Positions 32,890 to 44,890 are shown, numbered from the stretch's first letter. The stretch is DNA of 64,000 bases from Prostheceraeus crozeri (GCA_907163375.1 CAJQUW010009212.1:49620-113619), one strand, 5' to 3'. Numbers and translations are program-made. Notes: generated by a model from the letters alone, not told the origin.

Positions 32890-33100
32890 ACTGACACACT
32901 AATGCACTCCACCAATGCAGATAGTGGCATAAAGATCGCACGTATTTTCCCATCGAAACACTAGTCAACGGCTGTATCATTTGGTTAGAATCAGTCACAT
33001 GGGTCATTCAGGCCCCAACTTAGCTCCCGCTGCTATGACCTTGAGTCAATTTCCATTCTACTCAACTTCAGATAAGCAAACTATTTCTATGATTACCATT
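32890..33100 (+). repeat. Dispersed repeat family C, copy 1
   Basis: GTATCATTTGGTTAGAATCA, the CCTTGAGTCAATTTCCATTCTA block and CAACTTCAGATAA recur in the same order at 41340-41580. About 200 bp are shared. Confidence 0.75.
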
Positions 33101-33958
33101 GAAAATCGATCGCTTCATCCTTCTGACCATAAAAATCCGACTTTTTCAAAGTGCAGCAGTTTCAAGTTTTTCAAGCTTTTCCCTGTTTCAAGTGCATTTT
33201 TGCCTGTGTCAATGCGTAAACTTCTGCTCTTTACCAAATCAACTGCAGCATTGTTGTTTCAAATGCAAAATGAAAGTACAAGTAAAGACGCACCTGTTCC
33301 TTCTTCTGATATCCTGCTCAGACCCACTTACTCATGTTGTTTTCAGATCAAGTTAGTAATTAGTGCACTTCAAAAACTTGCGTCCCTCTTCTTTTTCAAA
33401 GGATTGGTCTCCTTCGAATGTGCTCTAGCTTTAACTTGGCAAATGGGGGAATGAAATCGACTGTTTAACCGATTGGTTGAATTCAGATGAAAATTGAACT
33501 AAGATGCTGAAGCGAATGTCTGAATGGCAGACGTGCATCCTCAGGGTTACACAGAGTAAAGCGCCGCACAAAGCCAGTCCACCAATCATATGTCTGTCAA
33601 TCGATTTATAATGCTAATTTTCTGTTCATCTGCGTCTTCATAAATTTGCAATACAGATGTATGTTAGTTGCTATAGTCAATATAGAGCCCGACGCTGACT
33701 ATAATTTCGTCGGCGGCGGCGTGGCCGGCTTAGGCCTACTAGTTTATTTGTTGATCTGAAGTCATGCATATAATCAAATAGAATTGCTACCTTGCTATGA
33801 CTTAATTATGCATGTTGGATTTTTAATTAATAGTAGTAGTAAAATGTATATTTCGTCGAGAATGGATGGCATTCATTACAATACATCACAGATGACAATA
33901 ATACTCAGAAAAAAAGATACATTCATTTTCAAAATATAAAAGTTACAGAAAGAATTCG
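33101..33958. other. Spacer, no gene seen
   Basis: Noncoding. A small GC-rich CpG patch (GTCGGCGGCGGCGTGGCCGG, near 33709-33728) stands out in AT-rich sequence but no frame or promoter is associated with it. Confidence 0.4.
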
Positions 33959-36900
33959 TCAAAATACGTCAAGCGGCTCTGTCTTCACAAAATTCATTAC
34001 ATAATGAAGCACATGTAGGTATGAAGGAAGCTTGCCGACACATGTGCGCGAAAAAGCAATTATCACACGGTGCGAGCAAAGGGAAGTTAGAGGAAAAAGA
34101 TCGTAGAGTAAGTTTTTCTCGTTTAATAGTCCGTGAAATAACTTAAGAGCACTGTTTCTTGCCGAATGTTCAACGGAGTGAAATACGAGCACTCACATTC
34201 AGCACCACATAGTATGCGATGCGAACGACGCCTCACCCTTTCCAACTTCTGAGTTCTGATATAAACCAACAACCAATGGTGTATTGTAGTAGAACGAATG
34301 CGTTGTAAAGGGCGATTAAGTCACTGGTGTAAAGGTATTTCTTTACACGTTTTATGCTGTAGAATTGTAGATTCGCTTTCTTGCACAGATTTGGAATGTG
34401 ATTATCCCAAGTAAGTTTTTCGTTACATATCACTCCAAGTATAGATAACTATTTCTCGAAAAACACATCTTGTGGAGGAGATATCATCACGTTTGGCTTC
34501 TTGATGATCATCAACTTCGTTTTCTGCTTGTTCAAGCGAAGGCCATTTAAGGAACACCAATCATGAGCGCCGTTGATCTCAGACTCCGCGATACAATTCA
34601 AATCAGAGTTGAGATAGACAAGTAACACAATGACAACATCATCAGTGTATTTTGAAAACAAGATGTAAGGATACTTTGGCTGAAGGGAGCTCATGCATGC
34701 ACAAAATAAAAATGGAGACATCTTTTGGTACTTCTAGGTTTTATCCCCCCACTCCTTCAAAATTCGATAAATCATGTTATACTGAACTGATCGCTATGAA
34801 ACTTGAGGAGTGCCTAGAAATGGATATTTTCTTTCTACAAACCAAATTTCATTCAAATTGGATAAATAGTTGCTGCGCTACAGTCGATAACGTAATTCAA
34901 GAAAGAACTACACGTTTATTCCAATAGATATATTGTCTGATCTCTCACTGAAGAGCCCAGTAATCAACAATGTGCAGCAGAATTTTGTCAAATGGGTCAG
35001 TGCCGTGAATGCGTGTGCGCCACATAAACTCGCACAGATAGGAATCGAGCATTCCGTGATGCGTGCCAAAATGCTTCTTGTTTCGGAACTTAGCTGCTCT
35101 CCACATCCGCTCTACGTTTTGAGTTCCGACGATCAAGGTCAACCATGGACAGTCATTTTAGAGGATTGGCATATTCTACGTTATCGACTGTAGCGCAGCA
35201 ACTATTTATCCGATTTGAATGAAATTTGGTTTGTAGAGAGAAAATATCCATATCTAGACACTCCTCAAGTTTCATAGCGAGCAGTTCAGTATAACATGAT
35301 TTATCGAATTTTGAAGGAGTGGGGGGGATAAAACCTACAAGTACCCAACTTTCCACCTTGGGGTACATCAGATGTAACAGGAAGAAAAGAGCTCGTGCAT
35401 CCATTTTTCAGTCTAACTCTCTGTTCTCTCTTTTGCAGATAATTGAAACACCAAAGAATGAAGTTCCTGGGTAAAGATGCATCTACTAAGGATTTACATA
35501 AGAGGATAATCGAACGCTTTCGACAGATCAAGGGTAATGATCAAGACACATTTTCGAATTTGAATCATCGAGGATAGAAGTGATAAAGTCAAGTACGCGA
35601 ATGTTAGCATGAGTCGTAGAATGGAAAATTCGAAAGCCAAACTGATTCGGACCATATTTCGTGATAATTTCCTCCTTCACACTATTTAATACATGATCCT
35701 CAAGAACTTTGGAGAAAATAGGCAAAATTGAGATGGGCCGATAGTCACATATTGAAGGGGATTTGCACTTCGGTACTGGAGTTATATCTGCAGATTTCCA
35801 GCTGATCGGCACGGACTTAGCATCAATTGATAATGAAATCAGATGAGTCAATGGAGCAGAAAGTTCTGAATATGCTGTCTTAACAAATCTTGTGGGAATA
35901 CCGTCATTGTCAGTCGATTTCACGGCTTTAAGATTTTTAAATAGTTTCTGTTTTATTGACACTGATTTCAATTTCACAGTCCTTCTTGACTTCAGCTGGT
36001 AATTTTGTCACCTGTAGCTAGTCGAGAGAATTACTAAAATTGGAAGGAGATTGTATATTCACTGATTCTGCAAATTAGTTACCAAGCGGATAAGCATTCA
36101 TATTCTTGTTTTTAACTTTGTTTACAATTTTCCAGATGCCATTTGGTATTTCCTTTACATTTTGAACACAAGCTTTCTTAGCAGTTTCTATTTCTAATTT
36201 ACTTTCTCGCGATAATGTCGGTACAAAGGAAACTTGTTTTGACGATAAGCATCAAAGCGTAGATTTAGAAGATGCTTCACTTTTGATGAAGAAATGATGC
36301 TTCACTTTTCATACCGCTGAAGAAAATCTTTAAATTGCATAATATTGCTTTCCTGTAATCGAAGAATGTAGCATCACAAGCTTTGGCAGAAAAATTATTT
36401 AAACGAGAAGGGGGTTTGATGCTTGTAATGCAGTGATCTGATTTTCCAATTGGTGCCTCTACAGTCATTAGTAAAATACTTATTGCATTAGAAAAATACA
36501 GAGGTAAAAGGGATTTACTCAAAAGAATTTTATCCAAGATGGAATTTTGCAGAGTAGGACGGTTTACGATCTGACACAAATCGAGAGAGGTTTCTATTTC
36601 ATCAGTCTGAAAATGGTTTAGATCACCAGCAATAATGACATTGGAATTCGAAACATGATCGCACAAGTTCACGGCAAACATTAGTTGATGAAGTTTATGA
36701 GTAGATAACTGAGGAGGAATGTACACAATTAAGAAGACAATATCATAAGTCGACAAATGCAAACAAATAGAATCGAAAAGTTGGAAAGGGTTTACAGAAT
36801 CAACTACTATAGTAAGAAATTTCACGTACGCGCAAACACCTCCGCCGCGACGACCATCAGTGCGATCTTGCCGACAAATTGAATAATTCTGAATATAGAT

Positions 36901-36975
36901 TTCTTCATTATACATATTGCCATCTGACCACGCCTCACATAGAGCTATTATTTGTGGCGCACTTGAACATGCCAA
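33959..36975 (-). pseudogene. Non-LTR (LINE-type) retrotransposon, endonuclease and reverse transcriptase, broken
   Basis: Read leftward from 36975. The first piece is an AP-type endonuclease (36975-36277) with LCEAWSD, RRGGGVCAYVK, VIIAGDLNHF (the catalytic GD-N) and SDHCITSI. After a lesion-rich linker, the reverse transcriptase starts at 35977 with KAVKSTDNDGIPTRFVKTAY, ISWKSADITPVPK and CDYRPISILPIFSKVLE. It continues with FGFR and, at 35531-35370, LQKREQRVRLK and SDVPQGG. An inverted-repeat element (34735-35337) interrupts here. Beyond it come SPFLFCACMSSL and YTDDVVIVLL with the catalytic Asp pair, then NKQKTKLMII, LTWDNHI and a C-terminal block. Several frameshifts and stops are present. 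The domain set fits the Jockey/CR1/L2 group. No 3' repeat tail was identified. Confidence 0.87.
34735..35337. mobile_element. Inverted-repeat element inserted in the LINE reverse transcriptase
   Basis: The arms are 34735 to about 34905 and about 35165-35337, inverted copies for roughly 170 bp. They start TAGGTTTTATCCCCCCACTC and end with the inverse. The middle 260 bp is unique and noncoding. On the minus strand the flanking reverse transcriptase reads PQGG on one side and SPFLFCA on the other, which proves insertion into that gene. No perfect target duplication was seen. Confidence 0.8.
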
Positions 36976-37197
36976 AATAGCGAGATCATCAAAATTTGGC
37001 CGGAGAGATTGTACATTTGATAAAATAATATGAAGTACCGGAGGTTTAAACGCAAAATCACTCAGTGAAAATTTGCCACATCCTTCCTCAAAATCACCTG
37101 TCCTCTATACATGATTACATCCTCCCCTAAGCTTTTCCGCGCCTTATATTCTTCTCTTGTGAATCTTAATTCCTTTTGTTGTTCAATTGGGAGATCA
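36976..37197. other. Spacer between LINE and TIR element
   Basis: Probably includes the 5' part of the LINE on the minus strand, without a clear frame. Confidence 0.35.
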
Positions 37198-39734
37198 TTG
37201 TTACTTCAGACTCTGAGCTGTAGAAATCCATCGAACCCTTACGGAGTAAATCATGTGAATGTTTGACACATGCATTGCATTTATTATGTTGGACTAGGAC
37301 TATTATGTAACTTTGTCCTCACTATAGCTCCTCAAATACTAATTGGGCGAATTCGATTGACTAACTTTATGTCACTGGAATCTTATTTTGTTAGGTACGT
37401 ACGTTATTTAGGAAATACATCGAGCCCTTACAGAGTAAGTCATGTGAATGTTTGACAAATGGATTGCATTTAGGAATACTGTGTCAATAGGGCTAATGTC
37501 TATTTTTTGGATTTTTGGCAAAGTTACATTCATGCATTTGTTTTATATTTTTTGTTAGTCAGCTTCAGTCAGTTTCACTCCCATTTATTGTGCCCTGATC
37601 TTAAATATGTTTTATTTTGCGTGAAATAAAAGTTAGGATAATTCATAATAATATGTCACTTTGTTTCTTTAACACTCGTATGAAGTGATCAATTTATTGA
37701 CTTTACCAATGTACATTTTAATGACTTTGCATTGGCTTTGCTATTTTTGTTCGCAACGCCACTAATTTGCATTGTTCTTTGTTCCGTGAACGAGTATTAT
37801 TATAATATCAAGTGATACATGAACAGGTCCCGGTAATGAAAGTCTGATGTCATTTCAAATATCAGTGATGATAAAAAACACACACTTTATGATCAAATAG
37901 TATTGTAACCTATGTATCTCCCTGTAACCGACAAATAACATGAAATGTTACAAATGCTTACTATTGAATTCAACAACAGTTTGTCTCAATGTTTGTTCAT
38001 ATCATGGACTTGAAAGATCATTCACTTTACGCTTCATCCAGTATTCTTTTACCGCAACATGAACAGACTCTGATGCCTGTTCTGAGTATTGGCCTGCGAT
38101 TTACCATACCGTCAACAAAATTCGTGAACATGTCGAATCAAGATATGGATTTCGGAGTGATGCCGATGCCCAAGCCCAAGTTTCGAACTCTGCAATTTTT
38201 TCTTGGGCGTCAAATCTCAATGTATTTCCGAAACATGGATCGACTACATGCCAGAGTTTTCGCTAAGAATCAACAAAAGGTAGGATTTGAATTGGACAAA
38301 TTACAGCCAAGGAATCAACATTTTGCAGAAGCTTTCTGCAATCTCCACCGGTAAAATTGTTGCCTCCATGATACCCAACAGTTTTTACGAAGAATTTTCG
38401 GACCACATGCGTTCTTCAACAGTCCATATTGCTTTCAATTATTGGAATATTCTGTTAAATGTACCCATCAATAGATGAAGTTTTGGTGGTATGATGTTCA
38501 GAATCGGTTCTTCTTCACTCTTGACGCTTGATTTAAGAAGCGGCTCGTTGATACAGTTAAAGTATGTTTTGCTGTCGCACAAGTTACCTTCTGAGCGGAT
38601 CCAACCTTGGTAGTGAAGTCTAATGCTTTTCAATGTTCTTGTCTTGGCATCAATCTCCCAAGCGCCAGAAGTCCCTTCACAATAACAGCACGGATGTTGA
38701 GAGACATGAGACTGTATACTACACAAGATATTTGCGAGTTTTAGATCACTAGCGACTAAGTAGGGAAGTACATCAAGTCCCTCGATGTTATCCAAACATA
38801 TTTGCACGTTTCGATATATTTCTTCCATCTCCGGTACGATTGCAAGGATGAATAGGCCTTTGACACTTCCTTCCTTAGAGGCAGACAATGATGTCAAGCT
38901 ATCATCTTCTCTGATGATGTTCAAGCACACTTTAAAGAATCCTTGACCTCCATCAATGCCCAATTTGAATATGAGATTATATAAGATTATTATACATGTA
39001 ATATCTCATTAGTTCCTGAATAGATCTCCACGCTTTGATTTGATATGTATTTAGACACCGTATTGTTAATATCAGACCGTAATTAGCTAATCGAAGTATT
39101 GAGTTGACAGATGGGGACATGCGTATTTATGCTGAATATAATCAAAAGCAGCAGACCTTTAGATTCGATGGATAATGAGCCATAATGACTCAAAGACTTT
39201 TTCGCTGCAGAACTAACATCACATCTTGGCTCAAGAGTTTTGCTGATGCTTATTGAGTAACAACGAAAAGTTGTCACGAATGTTAGGCACGAATGAACAC
39301 CGCATGCAATTTCCGCAAGAAACAAAGAATAATTCACTGAACAAGCGCTCGATATATTTATCAGATGTCGTTTGTACGCAACAACTCAATACCCTATAAA
39401 CATAACATGAACTAAAAAATCGCCTAAAAAGTACTTGAGGACAGTAATGAGGACAGTCATACACAGTAAAATATAACCCACATGTCAGACATTCACATGA
39501 TTTATTCTGTAAGTGCTCCATGTATTTCCTAACGTACCTAACAAAACAAGATTCCAGTGACATAAAGTTAGTTAATCGAATTCGCCCAATTAGTATTTGA
39601 GGAGCTATAGTGAGGACAAAGTTACATAATAGGCCTAGTCCAACATAATAAATGCAATGCATGTGTCAAACATTCACATGATTTACTCCGTAAGGGCTCG
39701 ATGGATTTCTACAGCTCAGCGTCTGAAGTAACAA
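37198..39734. mobile_element. DNA transposon-like TIR element with an uncharacterised gene
   Basis: Terminal inverted repeats of about 215 bp start TTGTTACTTCAGAC at 37198 and end with the inverse at 39734. They stay above roughly 95% identity through GTAGAAATCCATCGA and CATGTGAATGTTTGACACAT. Each arm then continues into a second partial copy of its own GAGTAAATCATGTGAATG block (37411-37480 and 39480-39530), so the arms contain a direct repeat. The interior carries one recognisable gene on the minus strand (38963 to about 38100). No convincing target duplication was seen. Length about 2.5 kb. Confidence 0.78.
38100..38963 (-). pseudogene. Uncharacterised multicopy transposon-type protein (GIDGGQG family), broken
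   Basis: The first frame (38963-38439) reads MGIDGGQGFFKVCLNII, a FILAIVPEMEE block, LPYLVASDLKLANILCSIQS, and HPCCYCEG with zinc-ligand-like Cys and His. ILNIIPPKLHLLMGTFN closes it. After a frameshift the minus strand continues with GYHGGNNFTGGDCRKLLQNV, then a PFVDS block, an in-frame stop, and WHVVDPCFGNTLRFD. I recognise this order (DGG, SDLKL, CCYC, PPxLHLLLG, HGGxFxGxxCRKLL, CFG) from an uncharacterised protein family repeated many times in cnidarian and arthropod genomes. The spaced Asp residues after predicted strands suggest an RNase-H-like transposase, which is inference. The N-terminal part upstream of 38963 is not readable. Confidence 0.65.
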
Positions 39735-40837
39735 GTATGCAGATGACTAACATGTGTGACATCAACCAAGTCTGCCCAATTTTTATTTGCAGCAACTTCT
39801 ACTGATTTCTGCCAATATTTGGAAAAATATTGATCGATCAAATCGATAATTATCGATTTTCTACCAAAGGGCTCGATAAAAATCACAGAAGTTGTGACTA
39901 AATTTAGCAGAAGAATACACAGTTTTATATCTGTTGTCCACGTTCACTCCCAATTTCAGCAAGTGCGCTAAAATCACAAATTATTGATTTCTAATAATTA
40001 TCGATTTTCAAAAATCAATAAAGTCAGTTTTTTCGATTAGGGCTCGATGAAAGATTATCAAAATTTCTTTTAAATAACTTCTCTTGTCCTAATAAGACCA
40101 ATTTTTTCAAAACAGATCATCCCCATTTTTTTTAACTTTCGCGACCTTCCTGACCACCGTGTGCTGTGAACTCGAACCCTAAGCCTCGCAAACGGATGAC
40201 AGAATCACTGACCACTCGATCACACCAACAGATCTCTGTGAGATAAAGTTTAAAAATCAGCAAACCAGCAGTCTACAGAAGCGATCGATAGGCTGTCGCC
40301 GTTTTATGACGTATGGAACGCACCACGCCGACGAGAATACACAGAGTATACGAGAGTACACAGCAATTGTAATCAATTACATTCGTAGATAAGTAATTTG
40401 CAATTGTAATCATGGACTTGCATTTTCTTAGTAATTAGCACAATTCTGCTGCAATCTTCCTCAGTAGCAATTCTGTAGTCTATCTATTACGCAGTGTGTG
40501 TTCTGTCTTAACATCAAATGATTCAGACTGGCACTGATGATGTCACCGAATTTAAATTCATTTAAGTGTCATGCAATATTCTCAAAAAATTGATTCTCGC
40601 TTAAAATCAAGCGCCGATAGAAAATCATCTGCCGGCATCGGGCTCTAGGTCGATATTTGCTAATCGCTTTCTGTCTTGAAATCAATGCTCCAATAGCATT
40701 TAAGAAAGTCAACATCAATAATAAATCCTAGAAAAACTAAGCATATCGATCATGAGATCAATCGATAAATATTTAATGGCTCCTAACCATGGAAGAATGC
40801 ATGCCAAGACTTCTTGATTGTTATCAAGAAGATAGAC
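39735..40837. other. AT-rich spacer with repeated TCGATAATTATCGATTTT words
   Basis: No gene. Between about 39830 and 40060 the words AATTATCGATTTT and GGGCTCGAT occur twice each at a spacing near 170 bp, suggesting a decayed two-unit repeat. Confidence 0.4.
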
Positions 40838-41143
40838 CACATAATTAGATTGTTTTGACGTATCACTGCGTTAGAAGTGCAAACTGATTCAAACAGATGG
40901 CACATGCAGGAACTTACTAAATGGGCTAAAAGAAATTTTTAATACCTTGCAGAGATAGGAAAAATAGTCGTACGTCGCTTGCGGATTGCTGTGAGTTCCT
41001 TCAAAATGCTCCGATCGTCAGTATTCCTCCAGATTCGAAGAATTCTGATCATTGCGAAAAAGTTTTCTCGATAATGTTGGGCCTTCCTATCATTATTAAA
41101 AAGTTAGCAGGCGCACGAAGAAGTGGTCACACGCGACTCTGTG
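40838..41143. mobile_element. hAT-type MITE, internally deleted third copy
   Basis: Starts CACATAATTAGAT and ends ACTCTGTG. The interior (TACCTTGCAGAGATAGGAAA, CTTGCGGATT, AGATTCGAAGAATTC, GCAGGCG) matches the first half of the 612-bp elements at 47364 and 58512. The second half is missing. The flanking 8-mers do not match, so this copy is older. Confidence 0.7.
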
Positions 41144-41339
41144 GAACTTGACATCGTCTGTGTCTCTTTAGTGTGTGATCCGGTTGATTACAGTCGGTGA
41201 AACTTCGCACACTTTGGCTTGGCGGGTTCAATGTTGAACTAACTACTCATTGTTCGATTGCTATGGTATTATGTCAGCAGACTGTGCCATTTCATTAACG
41301 TTACATGTTCCAATGCTTCCCATAGAAATTGACAACAAT

Positions 41340-41580
41340 AACACCTCTAGAATGGAAATTAAGCTTCATGCAATGCACAATAATGGCACATAAATCGCAC
41401 GCATTTTCACTTCGATGCACCTGCCAACGTCTGTATCATTTGGTTAGAATCAGTCACATGTGTAAATCGAAGCTTTTAATTGGTTTTTCATGCCTCAACT
41501 TAGTTCCCTCGGATGTGCCGCGACCTTGAGTCAATTTCCATTCTAGCGAACTTCAGATAAACAGTTTATTTCTATGTTTA
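41340..41580 (+). repeat. Dispersed repeat family C, copy 2
   Basis: Matches 32890-33100 through GTATCATTTGGTTAGAATCA, CCTCAACTTAG, CCTTGAGTCAATTTCCATTC and AACTTCAGATAA. It has an extra segment in the middle. Confidence 0.75.
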
Positions 41581-41879
41581 CAGTCGAACGGTGTGAACGA
41601 TATTTCTATTTGACGAATTCATCACAGAGAAATCAAAGATGCATTCTTTTCACATGACATGCTTGTCTGCAATCTGACCTTTGAAGTTCTTGGATTCGCT
41701 GATGCAACCTACTTCTGAAATGCGCGCGCTCGGCCAATCACGCAAGCCAAAGAGGGACGGATATCTATGTCAATCCCCATTCCTGCTACCATTCCATACA
41801 ATGGTTGGGATATATCTGTATCCTATTAATCAACCTACACGGAAACTAATTTATCTTTTAAAATGCAGTTGATAAAATC

Positions 41880-42430
41880 TGTCCACGGAGCGAATCTGTC
41901 CACCAGGACCATGGTTGGCCGGTAAAAGCCACCAGCTTTTGTAACTTTTTTCGGCTAAAACTGGCAAAAACTGGCTAAAACTATTTTTCCAGCATTACTG
42001 CTATTTTTTTGGGTACATGAGTCATAATAAGTTCATTTTAGTTTTTATCATTCGATAAACATTTAGGCCTGTATTTCCAGAATTTTCACCTTATCAATAT
42101 CATATTTTAAGGAAGAATATATTCCAAGTATAAGTGTAAGAACATGAATTATTCTAAAAAATATTGTTAAGCTCATGTGCATTCTCTAAAGCGTGCACGT
42201 GAATGTCACAATTGTTTGTCCCTCCCAGATTCTGTCAACAACGATCAATTTTGCAGCTTATTGGAAATGTTCTTTTGTAGAGATTGTAACTGAAGCTGTT
42301 CAGACACTTCGTGAAGAAATAGACCGATTTTTCGAAATTTTAGTTTTAGCCGGTTTTTACCACTTAGTGGCAAAAGCCAGTTTTAGACGGCAAAAAGCCA
42401 AGCCTATGGAGGCCTGGACACGCCCACCAC
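41880..42430. mobile_element. Probable MITE with TAAAACTGGC-rich inverted ends
   Basis: The left end has GTCCACCAGGACCATGGTTG then GGCTAAAACTGGCAAAAACT. The right end has GTTTTAGCCGGTTTTTACCA, GCCAGTTTTAG and GCCTATGGAGGCCTGGACAC, which is the approximate inverse. The middle is AT-rich and noncoding. Confidence 0.55.
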
Positions 42431-43199
42431 TCTCACAAGAGGACTAATCATCACCAGCGGTGTCAGTGGCATGAAAGCTGTCAAATCCTTTATTTGCCAT
42501 TGTCTCATTTAGATCATGGAAAGGTAAAAAAAATCTTCAATGACGATAAGACACTGAACAAGATGAGCAGTAACTGATGACCCTTCAACTTCAACAAGAC
42601 GCGCCTATGATCATATCTGCATAAGCATTTTATTCATGACTTCTAGTCTATCCTTCATACCTTGCGATTTTAACAAACAGTTGAAATAGAATTTCTCGCT
42701 CAATAAGCAAATTCAGTGCACGAAGGTGCAATTGTAGGTTACACCACGAGTCAATTCAACGAGCGCGAAGCGCGAGTTTAATTACGAGTGATGCAACCGA
42801 ATTACACCACAGTTTCTTATCCCTGCATTGGTCTAAGTGTGGTGTATGAGATTTTTTTTCATAGTTCGCCCATGAGGGGGAAAGTGTTTGTTCAGCCAGA
42901 ATCAGAGGAACCGGATATTTTATGGCTGGCGCGGGCAAGCGATGTGGGGCAGACGAATGACTTCAGCGGAAACTTTGTTTTTACAACGACAAGGCATTCG
43001 AACTTCAAGAAGTGGATGAACATCAAAGCATGACTATTTCTCAGTTTGAATTCGGTGAGGATGTATTTTATCTTCAACAAAAGAGGATATTATGAGTTTT
43101 TATGTTTTAGGAAAGTCGACAGAATTTTTAACCCATTGAATTTTCTGAGGACTAAATTCTTCGCTAATAAAGAGGGCCATGCATGTCGTTTACATTGAC
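42431..43199. other. Spacer leading into the satellite
   Basis: Contains isolated TTACACCACA / TGTGGTGTA words (42730-42850) shared with the satellite to the right. A palindromic GCGCGAAGCGCG lies near 42760. The open frames here show no family features. Confidence 0.4.
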
Positions 43200-43985
43200 A
43201 TTGATATGTGCATTCTAGGAGTATAGAGATTTTGGCAACTGTTTTCGTAACAAGAGACCAAAACAAAACTGTGGCGACATATACACTGTCATTGTTGTGC
43301 TTCCTTTTTTATCACCATTTCCTGAAGAAAGTGAGCCGCGGGGCAAAACTGTGGTGTAAGAGAAACATTCTTAAACAGTTTTGCAGACTACATTTAAAAA
43401 AACTGTGGTCTTATATGAGATTTTGACTTCTTAACAGGAGACCAAAAGTGTGGCGACATATACACTGTCATTGTTGTGCTTCCATTTTTATTACCATTTC
43501 GTGAAGTGATTGAGTCGCGGGGCAAAACTGTGGTGTAAGAGAGATATTCTTCCACATCCACAGTTTTGCAGACTACATTCCGAAAACAGTGGTCTTATAA
43601 GAGATTTTGACAACTGTTTTCTTAACAACCCTCACTGCTGTGCTTGCCATTTTTATTACCATTTCATGAAGTGATTGAGTCTCGGGGCAAAACTGTGGTG
43701 TAAGAGAAACATTCTTCCACATCCACAGTTTTGCAGACTACATTCCGAAGACATTGGTCTTATAAGAGATTTTGACAACTGTTTTCTTAACAACCCTCAC
43801 TGCTGTGCTTGCCATTTTTATTACCATTTCATGAAGTGAGTGAGTTGCAGGACAAAACTGTGGTGTAAGAGAAACATTCTTCCACATCCACAGTTTTGCA
43901 GACTACATTCCGAAGACATTGGTCTTATAAGAGATTTTGACGAAGAGTTTTCGTAACACGAGAACAAAACAGTGGTGTAAATCTT
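43200..43985. repeat. Satellite array, four units of 165-179 bp
   Basis: GCAAAACTGTGGTGTAAGAG starts at 43343, 43522, 43687 and (one change) 43852, giving spacings of 179, 165 and 165. Each unit also has CCACAGTTTTGCAGACTACA (partly decayed in the first), GTCTTATAAGAGATTTTGAC and CCATTTTTATTACCATTTC. The array starts with a partial unit. Each unit can form a hairpin between AAAACTGTGG and CCACAGTTTT. Confidence 0.9.
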
Positions 43986-44704
43986 ATCATACTTTCTTGC
44001 TCCTTAATTGGTCTAATTGTGGTGTATGCGAATTTTTTCTACAGTTACAAACCTAAAGAAAAACCATTTGCCCATTGAAAAACCACTTGTCCCACACACG
44101 GGACAAGTTGTTGCAAACATCAGAATTATAATGTTATGCAATCAAATCGATAACCGTTCAAAGACTTTGGCTAAATAAATAATTTTTTGAAGCGTGTGAA
44201 ATAGGCTACGTGCGAAAACACAACTAATATAATAGGCCCGAACTAGCAATTAACTTAAATTCATTAATTGACTAAAAATTCGACCGACAGAAAAGTGAAC
44301 CGATTTAGTTATCTGTTAGGCAGAATTACTAGTCCATTATTTTGAAAGACTCTATAACACCGAAAACCACAGAATATTGAGCCTATTTCGGTGTTACACC
44401 GTCGTTCAGAAACTGCAGAATATTTTATTCGGATAAATTTAGTGCTGGCAGAATGTTTAGTTAATGAACGACGCCATGGATGCCTAACACAACTTAAAGA
44501 TTTCACATTCACATTTACATTTACATTAGCAAAAACCTCAATAGAAATGTGTTACCTCAACGTCTTTGCTGGACATTATGACAAGATAATCCTTCTCTTC
44601 CAATGATTTCTTGCGATCCTCGTTAAACTTCTTACAATGTGCTTAATTGTTTATTTGTTAAACATCTCACCGACCTAATGTACACAGTGAGAGATGTTTA
44701 GAAA
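43986..44704. other. Spacer between satellite blocks
   Basis: No gene. A small perfect triplication of CATTCACATTTACATTTACATT-type words occurs near 44503-44526. Confidence 0.4.
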
Positions 44705-44890
44705 GCCCTTTTTATTACCTTTCTATGAAGTGAGTGAGTGTCGGGCAAAACTGTGGTGTAAGAGAATTATTCTACACAGTTTCGCAGACTATAATCTGAA
44801 AAGTGTGGTGTAAGAGAATTTGATGACGAGTTTTCTTAACACTAAAACGAAACTGTGGAGACATATGCACCCTCACTGTGGTGTAAACAG
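44705..44890. repeat. Detached, diverged unit of the same satellite
   Basis: Carries GGGCAAAACTGTGGTGTAAG, CAGTTTCGCAGACTA, GTGTGGTGTAAGAGAATTTG and CCCTCACTGTGGTGTAAA in the order of the main array. Confidence 0.75.

Noticed and set aside
32981-33454. Plus-strand 157-codon frame
   Set aside because: Its first part lies in dispersed repeat C and the rest is Ser/Phe-rich without a family pattern; likely chance.
37989-38354. Plus-strand 121-codon frame in the 37-39.7 kb TIR element
   Set aside because: It is the antisense of the C-terminal part of the broken minus-strand family gene (HGGNNFTGG and CFGNTLRFD lie on the other strand).
42788-43033. Plus-strand 81-codon frame before the satellite
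   Set aside because: Short, no recognisable domain, and its start overlaps satellite-type words.
43200-43985. Satellite units as tandem genes or CRISPR
   Set aside because: No frame is kept across units, and the repeats are continuous without unique spacers.
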